The notes below the pieces were generated by a model. That model ran no database searches and had not been told where the DNA came from. It was given only the letters and a program-made list of their open reading frames with translations. A program made the position numbers and the translations under genes. DNA of 33,192 nucleotides. Source: Lachnospiraceae bacterium. Its GTDB lineage: Bacteria; Bacillota; Clostridia; Lachnospirales; Lachnospiraceae. The stretch lies in contig JAFXXN010000127.1 in assembly GCA_017542245.1 (NCBI GenBank), forward strand, positions 1 to 33,192, written 5' to 3'. Shown piece by piece: positions 6,768-14,542 of the stretch; position 1 is the first letter of the stretch; every line of letters starts with the position of its first letter.

Positions 6768-6780
6768 TTTGATATAATAA
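6742..6780 (+). promoter_or_regulatory. Promoter of the cation transporter gene (39-bp repeat, copy 1)
   Basis: TTGCTT (6750-6755), a 17-bp spacer and TATAAT (6773-6778) form a sigma-A promoter about 65 bp before the transporter start. All 39 bases including the spacer match the segment 8126-8164 with only three differences, so the two promoters are copies of one sequence. Confidence 0.8.
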
Positions 6781-6844
6781 ATATGTGCAAAGAGAGAGCT
6801 ATGGATGGAGTTAGAAAACTTTGAGACAATGGGAGACTTAAGTT

Positions 6845-7981
6845 ATGAAGAACGTTAATGGTGACAGCACCGCTTCAAGGGAAAAAATAATAGTCCGAAC
6901 AAGTGTTATAGGCATTATAGCCAATGTTTTTCTTGCTGCCTTTAAGGCTGTCATAGGTCTTATGAGCAGTTCAATAGCTATTATAATGGATGCAGTAAAT
7001 AACATTTCCGATGCGGGCAGTTCTCTTATTACGATAATAGGTACAAAGCTGGCAGGCCGAGAGCCGGACAAGAAGCATCCGTTCGGATATGGGCGTGTTG
7101 AGTACCTGAGTGCAATGGTCATTTCGGTGATAGTGCTGTATGCAGGCGTGACATCACTGGTAGAATCAATCAAAAAGATCATTACTCCTGATGTACCGGA
7201 TTATTCAACTGTTTCCTTGATAATAGTTGGGGCTGCTGTAGTGGTTAAAATTGTTCTCGGAAGATATGTCAAGTCAGTCGGAAAAAAAGTAAATTCTACT
7301 TCACTTGTCAATTCCGGTGAGGATGCAACACTTGACTCCGTAATATCTGCATCTACTTTGGTTGCTGCAGCAATATTCCTGATCTTTGATATATCACTTG
7401 AAGCATGGCTGGGGGCTATTATTTCACTTGTTATTATCAAGTCCGGTTTTGAAATGATCAAGGAGACGGTTTCACAGATACTTGGCGAAAGGAATGATGC
7501 TGACCTGGCAAAGAGCATAAAAGAAACCGTTACCGGTTTTCCGGACGTACAGGGAGCATATGATCTTGTGCTTAACAACTATGGTCCTGATACATGGAAT
7601 GGTTCGATACATATAGAAGTTCCCGATACTTATTCAGCTGACCGTCTGGATCAGCTTATAAGGAGCATACAGGTAAAGGTATATGAAGAGCATCACGTGA
7701 TACTGACAGCTATAGGCGTTTACTCCGTAAATACAAAAGATGCTGAGATAATTGAAGCATACAAAAAGGTTAAAGACTTAGTGCTGTCTCATGAGTATGT
7801 CCGCCAGATCCATGGTTTTTATATGGATAAAGAGAAAAAGACATTGCGGTTTGACATCGTGGTAAGTTTTGATGCTGAAGACCGCAGGGCAGTATATGGC
7901 AAGGTGATAGAGGCTGTGGGTAAAGAATACCCGGAATATGAGCTGCAGGTAGCAATGGATACGGATTTTTCAGAAGATTGA
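6845..7981 (+). CDS. Cation diffusion facilitator transporter, probable Mn2+ exporter
   Basis: A 378-aa protein starting at ATG 6845 (GGGAG 9 nt upstream). Six transmembrane segments span about residues 15-200. The metal-site pattern is N52-xxx-D56 in TM2 (DAVNNISD) and D160-xxx-D164 in TM5 (GEDATLD); N/D plus D/D sites are described for manganese-exporting CDF proteins such as MntE, whereas zinc exporters use H/D. The DKKHPFGYGRVEY loop is typical of the family. The cytoplasmic part is unusually long (about 175 residues) and seems to contain two successive CDF C-terminal dimerisation domains (about 212-290 and 300-375). It has its own promoter and appears monocistronic. Mn specificity is inferred from the motif, not shown. 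Confidence 0.92.
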   Translation: MKNVNGDSTASREKIIVRTSVIGIIANVFLAAFKAVIGLMSSSIAIIMDAVNNISDAGSSLITIIGTKLAGREPDKKHPFGYGRVEYLSAMVISVIVLYAGVTSLVESIKKIITPDVPDYSTVSLIIVGAAVVVKIVLGRYVKSVGKKVNSTSLVNSGEDATLDSVISASTLVAAAIFLIFDISLEAWLGAIISLVIIKSGFEMIKETVSQILGERNDADLAKSIKETVTGFPDVQGAYDLVLNNYGPDTWNGSIHIEVPDTYSADRLDQLIRSIQVKVYEEHHVILTAIGVYSVNTKDAEIIEAYKKVKDLVLSHEYVRQIHGFYMDKEKKTLRFDIVVSFDAEDRRAVYGKVIEAVGKEYPEYELQVAMDTDFSED

Positions 7982-8108
7982 GAAACATTGTCCGGATGGA
8001 AAAGAAAAGGTATTCAAACGATGGAACAAGCGGGAGGTCAGATATATTTCTGAGATGATCCCAAAAGATATTCCGGGATTACTCGACAGTAAAGAAAAAC
8101 AGGGTTAA
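7980..8108 (+). pseudogene. Possible gene remnant downstream of the cation transporter
   Basis: In a frame different from the transporter, the sequence is open up to TAA 8106-8108 and reads as convincing protein (for example KVFKRWNKREVRYISEMIPK, then DIPGLLDSKEKQG), with no ribosome binding site or start codon at its beginning. The composition looks like the C-terminus of a real protein that lost its front, or a transporter tail shifted out of frame. I do not recognise the family. The rest of the 272-base gap to the next gene holds a promoter and possible operator. Confidence 0.3.
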
Positions 8109-8125
8109 GGGAAAAGTGTTCTTAT

Positions 8126-8164
8126 TTTTCTATTTGCTTACTAAGTATTGATTTGCTATAATAA
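8126..8164 (+). promoter_or_regulatory. Promoter of the LRR surface protein gene (39-bp repeat, copy 2)
   Basis: TTGCTT (8134-8139), a 17-bp spacer and TATAAT (8157-8162). It differs from 6742-6780 at three of 39 positions. The expected start site is near 8169, giving a leader of about 85 nt. Confidence 0.8.
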
Positions 8165-8176
8165 CAGTAATCTACT

Positions 8177-8216
8177 GGATAACGTTATCACATAAAATTT
8201 TTAGGATAACATCATC
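8177..8216. promoter_or_regulatory. Candidate operator in LRR gene leader
   Basis: GATAACGTTATC (8178-8189) is a perfect 12-bp palindrome just after the expected transcription start. A related 13-mer, GGATAACATCATC (8204-8216), matches GGATAACGTTATC (8177-8189) at 11 of 13 positions. The pair could be a repressor site; no regulator is encoded next to it. Confidence 0.4.
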
Positions 8217-8253
8217 TGGTGATAAATATGTTAGATAAAAGGAGCGTCACTTT

Positions 8254-10530
8254 ATGAAAAAGCTATTAGAAAAACTTCTTTCCGCTTTTTTGGCGGTAAC
8301 AGTAATCTTTTTTGCGGCAGGGCCTATGTCTGTAAGCGCCAAAGCGAAAAACGGAGTTGCTGTAAACGAAAAAAATTTTCCGGATCCGATATTCAGGGAC
8401 TGCATCAGTAAAGCCTTTGACGAAGACGGCAACGGATATCTTGACAGCGACGAGATTTTTCTTGTACGCAACGTCCACTGCGAAAACCTTGGCGTCAGTT
8501 CAATAAAGGGGATCGAGTACTTCCCATACCTTAAGGGTCTGTGGTGCAAAGGCAACCATCTTACGGAAATGGATCTTTCACATAATCCGGGACTTGTCGG
8601 TATATGGTGCTCATTCAATGATTTTACTGATCTTGATTTTTCCGATTGTCCCGATCTTGAATGGGTATATTGTTTCAACTGCAATCTTAAAACTCTGAAT
8701 GTCAGGAACAATCCCAAGCTTGCATATCTTGAGTGTAATGCGAACCCCGAGCTTAAAGAGCTCGATCTGTCACAAAATACTCTGCTTGAAAATCTTTTCG
8801 CAAGCAATTGCGGACTTACCTCTCTCGACCTTTCAAACAATCCCGAACTCTGTGATCTCACAGCGTTCTACAACGATCTGGAATATGTTGATGTTTCCAA
8901 AAACACAAAGATAAAAAGGCTCGATATATGGCATAATGAGCGCCTTAAAAATATAGATGTCAGCAACTTAAAGGATCTTGAATATCTCAACGTTGCGTGG
9001 ACTGATATGACCAAGATAGATGTAAGCCACAACCCTAAACTTTACGAACTTGTCTGCGGATACAACAAGAGCGGAAAGCTAAAATCAATCGATCTTTCTC
9101 AAAATCCGGAGCTTTCATACCTTGGAGTTGAATGTAATACCGAGCTTGAATCTCTCGATCTTTCGCATAACCCAAAGCTTTATTACCTCATGGCGTTCGG
9201 TCTCACGCAGATAGAGCAAATAGATATTAGCAAAAACTACCGTCTCTGCAAAGCATACAATGAGGGAGAATATGTTCATGAGACTGAAAACCTCGGCTAT
9301 GTATATTCCATGACGTTGGATTACGGCGGAAGCGGAGATCCGTTTGATCAGCTAAGATACTGCGTTGCTTTCGATGATAATACAAAGATAAACGCAAAGT
9401 TCAATGGAAAAAATGTTCCCGACAGCATCATTGATACGGATGACGGTCATTCCGATTCGGAGCAGTTCGTTACAAGATACGGAGCTATACAAACTTTGTA
9501 TGAGCTTGCGGGGAAACCCGCGGTAAGCGGTACTTCACGATTTACCGATGTTCCGTCCGAATGCCCTTACGCTGACGCGGTCAGATGGGGTGAAGTAAAC
9601 AATATCTGCTTCGGTTATCCCATACTTGCAGAGGACACTTTCTCAGGCAATTCTCTTGTAACAAGACAGGATTTCGGACTTATGGCACACAGATTTGCCA
9701 CGTACATGGGTCTTGGTACTGCCTTTGACTATGGCAGGACAGACTGGTTCGACGATTTTACGGATATAGATTTCTACGCGTGGGGACCTTTCACATGGTC
9801 AGTACAGTTCGGAGTGGTCTATCTTGAAGAAGGGGCAAAAAGATGTTATCCTCACGGCAGGATAACATTCGCTGAATTTCAGTCCGGACTTGATAATCTT
9901 ATGGATCTTGACGAGGCTGCGTCTTATTCTGCGATAGTCGGTGGAAATTTCGGAGCCGATTACGATCCGGGCAACGACGAAACTCCTTCATCAGTTGTAA
10001 AAGCTGATAAGATCGGTCAGATCTACGTAAAGCTTGTGTGGAGCGCTCTTTCCGGCGTAGACGGCTATATTGTACAAACGCTTGATAACGGCAAATGGAA
10101 GAAAGTCCGTATCATCAAAGGCAGAACCAAAACATCGGCAAAGATAACAGGTCTCAAGGCCGGAACCAAGTACACATACAGAGTACAATCATTCACAGTG
10201 AAGAACGGCAAAAGGTACGCAAAGGACTACTGCGAAGCGATAGATGTCACGACCAGACCGACCTCGGTCAGCAAGTTCAACGTGACTGTCAGCGGTAATG
10301 ATCTTATACTGAGCTGGAACAGGAATAAAAAAGTGTCGGGATACCAGTTACAGATGTACAAGAACGGGAAGTGGCTGGTTTATGAGACTTACAGTTCAAA
10401 CAAGCACACCGAAACAACTGTCAAGGGACTCGAAGCCGGAACATATAAGTTTCGGATACGTACATATATAGTCTCTGACGGCAAAAGGATCTACAGCAGG
10501 TATAATAAGATAGCTGCAAATATCGAGTAA
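8254..10530 (+). CDS. Secreted leucine-rich repeat protein with EF-hand, SLH and FN3 domains
   Basis: A 758-aa protein with AAGGAG 9 nt before ATG 8254. Residues 1-29 are a signal peptide ending SVSA. A conserved NFPDPIFRDCISKAF segment leads into a canonical calcium-binding EF-hand loop at 56-67 (D56, D58, N60, D64, E67). About 11 leucine-rich repeats follow (80-345) with the pattern LxxLDLSxNPxL. Residues ~425-555 resemble two S-layer homology units (FTDVPSECPYADAVRWGEVN; later DWFDDFTDID), which anchor proteins to the cell wall. Two fibronectin III domains end the protein (about 585-670 and 675-755). It is probably a cell-wall-attached adhesin or recognition protein. Codons end in C more often than in flanking genes, a hint of different origin. 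It is monocistronic, driven by the repeat-type promoter. Confidence 0.92.
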   Translation: MKKLLEKLLSAFLAVTVIFFAAGPMSVSAKAKNGVAVNEKNFPDPIFRDCISKAFDEDGNGYLDSDEIFLVRNVHCENLGVSSIKGIEYFPYLKGLWCKGNHLTEMDLSHNPGLVGIWCSFNDFTDLDFSDCPDLEWVYCFNCNLKTLNVRNNPKLAYLECNANPELKELDLSQNTLLENLFASNCGLTSLDLSNNPELCDLTAFYNDLEYVDVSKNTKIKRLDIWHNERLKNIDVSNLKDLEYLNVAWTDMTKIDVSHNPKLYELVCGYNKSGKLKSIDLSQNPELSYLGVECNTELESLDLSHNPKLYYLMAFGLTQIEQIDISKNYRLCKAYNEGEYVHETENLGYVYSMTLDYGGSGDPFDQLRYCVAFDDNTKINAKFNGKNVPDSIIDTDDGHSDSEQFVTRYGAIQTLYELAGKPAVSGTSRFTDVPSECPYADAVRWGEVNNICFGYPILAEDTFSGNSLVTRQDFGLMAHRFATYMGLGTAFDYGRTDWFDDFTDIDFYAWGPFTWSVQFGVVYLEEGAKRCYPHGRITFAEFQSGLDNLMDLDEAASYSAIVGGNFGADYDPGNDETPSSVVKADKIGQIYVKLVWSALSGVDGYIVQTLDNGKWKKVRIIKGRTKTSAKITGLKAGTKYTYRVQSFTVKNGKRYAKDYCEAIDVTTRPTSVSKFNVTVSGNDLILSWNRNKKVSGYQLQMYKNGKWLVYETYSSNKHTETTVKGLEAGTYKFRIRTYIVSDGKRIYSRYNKIAANIE

Positions 10531-10638
10531 AAGCAGGCACGAAAAGGCAGGGTAAAGAGAATTAATGTTGGAGTTTTATGAACCGTGTTTAAATCTAATG
10601 TCAAATGAAAAAGGTTTGAAAAAATGAGGAGGACTACC

Positions 10639-11400
10639 ATGAAACATTTCCGCATTACCTTGCAATATGACGGGAGCAGGTATGACGGCTGGCAGAAGCA
10701 GGGTAATACAGATAATACTATACAGGGCCGGGTTGAAGCGATGCTTACGAGATTATTCGAACAACAGGTTGAGATTCAGGGTTCAGGTCGTACCGATGCA
10801 GGAGTTCATGCATTAGGACAGGTTGCAAGTTTTTCGGCACAAACTGATTTGAATCCGGTCAAAGTGATGGAACGGATGAATGTCTTCCTTCCAAAGGACA
10901 TAATTGTAACTGATTGCCAATTGACAGATGCACGGTTCCATGCTCGGCTAAATGCAAAAAGCAAGACATATATTTATCGTATTGTGACAGGAGATATCCG
11001 TCCTGTGTTCGGACGTCAGTATGTGCTTTGGCATTCAGGTTCACTTGATATCGTAAACATGCGTAAGGCAGCAGAGTGTCTTATTGGCGAACATGATTTT
11101 AAGAGTTTCTTAGGAAACCGACATTACAAAAAATCAACGATTCGAACGATAGAAAACATTACGATTACGAATGATATAATAAAAGCCGGCGAAGCCGAGT
11201 TCCCTGAGGTTAAAATGGCTTTTGCGGGAAATGGTTTTCTGCCGAATATGGTGAGAATACTATCGGGGACACTGATAGAAATTGGGGAAGGGGTACGAAA
11301 ACCTGAGGATATGGAAAACATTCTTACAGGGTGTGACCGTGATCTTGCCGGTTCAACAGCGCCCGCTCATGGGTTGACACTTTTGAAAGTAGATTATTAA
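10639..11400 (+). CDS. truA: tRNA pseudouridine(38-40) synthase TruA
   Basis: A 253-aa enzyme. I choose ATG 10639, 6 nt after AGGAGG (10627-10632); the in-frame ATG at 10624 lies before that site. TruA isomerises uridines 38-40 in the anticodon stem of many tRNAs. The signature around the catalytic aspartate is present (GSGRTDAGVHALGQVASF, D53), as are the N-terminal LQYDGSRYDGWQKQ and the later FHARLNAKSKTYIYRI and GNGFLPNMVRILSGTLIEIG. The length is normal for the family. It stands 108 nt after the LRR gene, with no evident terminator between, and 68 nt before an uncharacterised gene. Confidence 0.96.
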   Translation: MKHFRITLQYDGSRYDGWQKQGNTDNTIQGRVEAMLTRLFEQQVEIQGSGRTDAGVHALGQVASFSAQTDLNPVKVMERMNVFLPKDIIVTDCQLTDARFHARLNAKSKTYIYRIVTGDIRPVFGRQYVLWHSGSLDIVNMRKAAECLIGEHDFKSFLGNRHYKKSTIRTIENITITNDIIKAGEAEFPEVKMAFAGNGFLPNMVRILSGTLIEIGEGVRKPEDMENILTGCDRDLAGSTAPAHGLTLLKVDY

Positions 11401-11468
11401 TGAAAAATTTAAAGAAGAGATGCGAGGCGGCTTTTGACTGTAGCAGCATAGCTTAAGGAGGGCAAAAT

Positions 11469-11894
11469 ATGGCGATCAAATTTAAGTATTGCAGAATACA
11501 GGGAAAGGAATTGGCAGCAAATACGAGAACCGGGAAAGGCATATTTAGTATGCTGAACCAGATGGTGACGAATGAGGTGATGGACGAAGAGGATGTCGGT
11601 CTTTTCAAGGAAATTGATTCCTGGTTTGCTGAGGAACTGCCTTGGCCACCTCAATGTCAGCGGCAGGAAAAGGTGATCTGTTATTTTAAGACAGAAAATT
11701 CCGAGATGATGATGAAAATGATCAATCCGCTGATGTGGCTGCTGGAGAAGTATCAGCATCCGTACAGTATGATTTACACCAATTTCCCCGGAGAAATAGT
11801 ATACGAGGATGATTATCAGATTGTTGTCAAGGTGGATGAGAATGTAGTGATAGAAGAGGTACAAAAGGGTTGGGGACCGAGTGACGTGTATTAA
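11469..11894 (+). CDS. Uncharacterised 141-aa protein
   Basis: A 141-aa soluble protein with AAGGAGGGC about 8 nt before ATG 11469. It has no signal peptide or membrane segment. The middle is helical and methionine-rich (SEMMMKMINPLMWLLEKYQ) and the end alternates strands (YTNFPGEIVYEDDYQIVVKV), giving a small alpha/beta fold. I do not recognise a family with confidence. It follows truA in the same orientation and precedes a polysaccharide deacetylase; between them lies one of the dispersed hairpin repeats. Confidence 0.8.
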   Translation: MAIKFKYCRIQGKELAANTRTGKGIFSMLNQMVTNEVMDEEDVGLFKEIDSWFAEELPWPPQCQRQEKVICYFKTENSEMMMKMINPLMWLLEKYQHPYSMIYTNFPGEIVYEDDYQIVVKVDENVVIEEVQKGWGPSDVY

Positions 11895-11940
11895 CTGAAC
11901 TGGAAACGCAGAAGGTGTTTTCGAGGTGACATTGACAGAC
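11895..11940 (+). repeat. Dispersed hairpin repeat, copy D
   Basis: Directly after the preceding stop. GGAAACGCAGAAGG, then TGTTTTCGAGGTGACATTGA (11919 region to 11935), nearly matches copy C at 22777-22823, forming a GAAACGC/G(C,T)GTTTTC hairpin followed by GAGGTGACATTGACA. It lacks the outer GTTACC arm seen in copies C and E. Confidence 0.6.
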
Positions 11941-11990
11941 AAATCCGGGTTTGCATGGATGAAGTGTTTGGGTAAGAAGGAAGATACGGG

Positions 11991-12686
11991 ATGATAAATG
12001 CAGTACTTACAATAGATGATGTGGCTTCGGCTAATACGCCGGCAATAGTGGATTACCTGAACGCCCATGAGATTACAGCCTTAATGTTTGCCGTAGGAGA
12101 AAATATTGAGAAATATTATGATAATGCAGTATATGCGCTTAAAAATGGCATGATACTTGGAAATCACAGTTACTCGCATCCGGCCTTCTCTAAGCTGTCC
12201 ATAGAGGAGGCTATGGAAGACATTGAGAAAAATGAGGCAGTTCTGGAAAAATTATATGAGGATGCCGGTGTTGAAAGGAAGTATAGGCCATTCCGATTTC
12301 CGTATGGAGATAAAGGCGGAGCAAATAAGGAAGCACTCCAAAAATTTTTGAGAGATAAAGGCTTTAGCAAGCTTAAGGATACACAGTTGCCATATGCATG
12401 GTGGAAAGAAAAGGGTCTGGATAAAGATATTGATACTTTTTGGACCTTTGATTTCGCGGAGTACAATATCCGTCAAGGCTCCGGTTTTACAGAAGAAGAT
12501 GTTTGGAAAAGGATAAATAATATGAATCCGTCATATGGTGCTGCACTGCTTAAGGAGGGTAACAGCCATTTCCTTCTGCTTCATGCTCATGATGAAACAG
12601 AAGAACTCGTGCCGGAGTATTACAAGAAATTTATTGATTATCTGCTTGAAAAAGGTGTAGTGTTTACCAAACCTGAGTTTATTTGA
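11991..12686 (+). CDS. Polysaccharide deacetylase (NodB homology domain)
   Basis: A 231-aa enzyme starting at ATG 11991 with AAGGAAG upstream. It carries the whole NodB motif set of carbohydrate esterase family 4: LTIDDV (catalytic base and metal Asp), GNHSYSHP (metal-binding HSxxH), RFPYGD (RxPxG-type), and LLLHAHDE (LHxHD). CE4 enzymes remove N- or O-acetyl groups from peptidoglycan, chitin-like or other polysaccharides using a divalent metal. There is no signal peptide, so it may act in the cytoplasm or on precursors. A short membrane ORF follows in the same frame after the stop (12690). Confidence 0.93.
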   Translation: MINAVLTIDDVASANTPAIVDYLNAHEITALMFAVGENIEKYYDNAVYALKNGMILGNHSYSHPAFSKLSIEEAMEDIEKNEAVLEKLYEDAGVERKYRPFRFPYGDKGGANKEALQKFLRDKGFSKLKDTQLPYAWWKEKGLDKDIDTFWTFDFAEYNIRQGSGFTEEDVWKRINNMNPSYGAALLKEGNSHFLLLHAHDETEELVPEYYKKFIDYLLEKGVVFTKPEFI

Positions 12687-12689
12687 AGA

Positions 12690-12854
12690 ATGATGGTTGT
12701 AACCGTCATCGGTTTTTTTAACCTGTTTGATTTTATATATTCGGAATTTATAACAAAAAGCGGTTATGAGTTCGCGGTTACAGCCGAGGTTGTATTTCCG
12801 GCATTGGTGGCAGCAGTTATGGGCTATCTGCTGTTTTTAAGGAAAAAGGATTAA
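12690..12854 (+). CDS. Short membrane ORF, possibly a C-terminal gene fragment
   Basis: 54 codons beginning ATG ATG, 3 nt after the deacetylase stop and in the same frame, so readthrough would fuse it to the enzyme. It encodes two hydrophobic segments (VVTVIGFFNLFDFIY and VVFPALVAAVMGYLLFL) and a basic end RKKD, like the C-terminus of a multi-pass membrane protein. There is no clear ribosome binding site. AACCG-TCAT-CGGTT with a T run (12701-12719) inside it could act as a weak terminator for the deacetylase. It is best seen as a gene remnant or a small translated peptide. Confidence 0.4.
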   Translation: MMVVTVIGFFNLFDFIYSEFITKSGYEFAVTAEVVFPALVAAVMGYLLFLRKKD

Positions 12855-12886
12855 GCAGGGTTACAAGATAATACGTTTCTATTATA

Positions 12887-12915
12887 TTGATACTCCAAAA
12901 TCCATATGATATAAT
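12887..12915 (+). promoter_or_regulatory. Promoter of the nitroreductase operon
   Basis: TTGATA (12887-12892), a 17-bp spacer and TATAAT (12910-12915), about 45 bp before the nitroreductase start. Probably drives the three genes up to 17212. Confidence 0.75.
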
Positions 12916-12960
12916 TATTCCATAAGGCTGCTGTAGGCATATATTTTTATGGAGGTAAAA

Positions 12961-13485
12961 ATGAACGAGACATTAAAGGTACTTGAAACAAGAAGAAGCT
13001 GTAGGAATTTTAAGCCGGATATGGTAAGTGATGAAGAAATACAGGCTATTGTTAAAGCAGGAACATTTGCTGCAACAGGCATGGGAAAGCAGAGCCCGAT
13101 TATTATAGCGGTAAAAGATAAGGCCATGAGAGACGAATTATCTGTACAGAATAAAAAAGTCGGCGGATGGAGTGGGGATTTTGATCCTTTCTACGGAGCT
13201 CCGGTCATTCTCATTGTGCTTGCAAGAAAAGATGTACCCACGTATGTATATGATGGTTCTCTTGTAATGGGCAACCTGATGAATGCGGCAGAGAGCCTTG
13301 GTGTTGCAAGTATATGGATACACAGGGCTAAGGAAGAATTTGAGTCTGACTTTGGTAAAGATATACTTAAAAAACTCGGGATTGAAGGTGAATACGAAGG
13401 CATAGGCCACTGTGCCATCGGATATGCTGCTGAACCTGCAAAAGCACCTGCCCCCAGAAAAGACAATTACGTTTATTACATTTGA
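12961..13485 (+). CDS. Nitroreductase family flavoprotein
   Basis: A 174-aa protein. ATG 12961 follows GGAGG (12951-12955) by 5 nt; the ATG at 12949 lies ahead of that site and is not used. The start MNETLKVLETRRSCRNF is the family's FMN-contacting RRSxRxF motif; ATGMGKQSP, DGSLVMGNLMNAAESLGVAS and the Gly/Ala-rich end AIGYAAEP are other typical segments. Family members are FMN enzymes using NAD(P)H to reduce nitro groups, quinones or enones. The physiological substrate is unknown. It is the first gene of a putative operon with the alarmone synthetase 29 nt downstream. Confidence 0.93.
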   Translation: MNETLKVLETRRSCRNFKPDMVSDEEIQAIVKAGTFAATGMGKQSPIIIAVKDKAMRDELSVQNKKVGGWSGDFDPFYGAPVILIVLARKDVPTYVYDGSLVMGNLMNAAESLGVASIWIHRAKEEFESDFGKDILKKLGIEGEYEGIGHCAIGYAAEPAKAPAPRKDNYVYYI

Positions 13486-13514
13486 TTTTCAGAAAAGGCT
13501 GCAAGGAGATTTGT

Positions 13515-14504
13515 ATGATAACGCTTAATGATTATTTGTATAACGGAGATACAGTATTAAAAATCCTGCTGAGGTATTCGTCCGATCTGAAGGCAGAAGC
13601 GGTTGAAAACAAAAATTCTGTTGATCTGGCACATAGTAATTTCCTTATCCAGATAATCGAACTTCTGGAACACACGGATTTCCTTTCGTCGCAGTCACAG
13701 AGGATAAAAGAATTTTATTTATATATGACGCAGAAATACCCCTTTCTGGCATTTACATTCAAAGGTAGGATAAAGTCACTGATAAGGGCTGAGGAGAAAT
13801 TTAACGGGTACATACTTGAATATATTTATGAATATTATAAACAGTATGGCAAATTTCCAAGTGAAGCGGAAATTAAAAACAATCTGAACTGTTTTAGGGA
13901 TCTTATAGCCTACAGGATAGTAATCTCTCTGCCTCAGTGCCATATTCATGAAGGTCAGAACCGTGAGGAACAGGAACAGGGCTATCTCTATGAGATAGCC
14001 AATGTATTGCCCGGTTTTCTTGAAGAAAAGGGGTTCTCACCTCAGCTGTCCGATGGAACGTATGAAAATTATAACGGTGGGCTGTCATTTGAAAATCAGT
14101 CTTATTACAGGGATTATGTACAGACACCCCGTCTATCCGGGTACAGGTCATTGCATATAACTTTCTATGATAATCTTACAAGATGCTACACTGAAGTACA
14201 GCTCCGTACAAAGGATATGGATGATTATGCTGAAATCGGTGATGCTAATCATTTTGGATATGAAAAAGGGCAGGAACTTAACAGGACAAGAAATGATATC
14301 ATCAAACCCGGGGAATGCAGATACTTTGATGAGGCTTATGAGAGACTGGTAAAACTGCAGGAACTTGACTTGTCGAAAGTAGATGTGAATATGTTCAAAG
14401 CATACAGCAACCATCTGATAAATGATGGTTGTGGTTTTTTCAGGGGAAGACAGATTCTGCCTTTTGAACATCTTTCAAGGTTTCAGAACGATCTTATTGA
14501 ATAA
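13515..14504 (+). CDS. RelA/SpoT-type (p)ppGpp synthetase-domain protein
   Basis: A 329-aa protein; ATG 13515 follows AAGGAG (13503-13508) by 6 nt. It has the alarmone synthetase motifs: GRIKS (84-88, aligning with the GRxK of RelSeq), RDLIAYRIV (128-136, catalytic Asp 129), GYRSLH (209-214, Tyr 210 and His 214), EVQLRT (227-232, Glu 227) and AEIGDANHFGYE. There is no HD hydrolase domain and no TGS or ACT region, so it is a stand-alone synthetase, but longer than typical RelQ/RelP (about 210-260 aa) with an extra ~75-residue helical N-terminus. It likely transfers pyrophosphate from ATP to GDP/GTP or a related acceptor. Its close spacing to the nitroreductase and the glycosyltransferase fusion suggests joint transcription. 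Confidence 0.88.
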   Translation: MITLNDYLYNGDTVLKILLRYSSDLKAEAVENKNSVDLAHSNFLIQIIELLEHTDFLSSQSQRIKEFYLYMTQKYPFLAFTFKGRIKSLIRAEEKFNGYILEYIYEYYKQYGKFPSEAEIKNNLNCFRDLIAYRIVISLPQCHIHEGQNREEQEQGYLYEIANVLPGFLEEKGFSPQLSDGTYENYNGGLSFENQSYYRDYVQTPRLSGYRSLHITFYDNLTRCYTEVQLRTKDMDDYAEIGDANHFGYEKGQELNRTRNDIIKPGECRYFDEAYERLVKLQELDLSKVDVNMFKAYSNHLINDGCGFFRGRQILPFEHLSRFQNDLIE

Positions 14505-14542
14505 TATATTTTTACAGAGTTTTTACATATGGGAGGATTTAA

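Noticed and set aside
8247-8861. Open minus-strand frame of about 200 codons opposite the LRR gene
   Set aside because: The plus-strand protein has signal peptide and repeats; the antisense frame is a by-product of repeated codons.
11409-12068. Long open frame on the minus strand opposite the uncharacterised gene and deacetylase start
   Set aside because: It is antisense to two well-supported genes, has no ribosome binding site, and its composition looks like a shadow frame.
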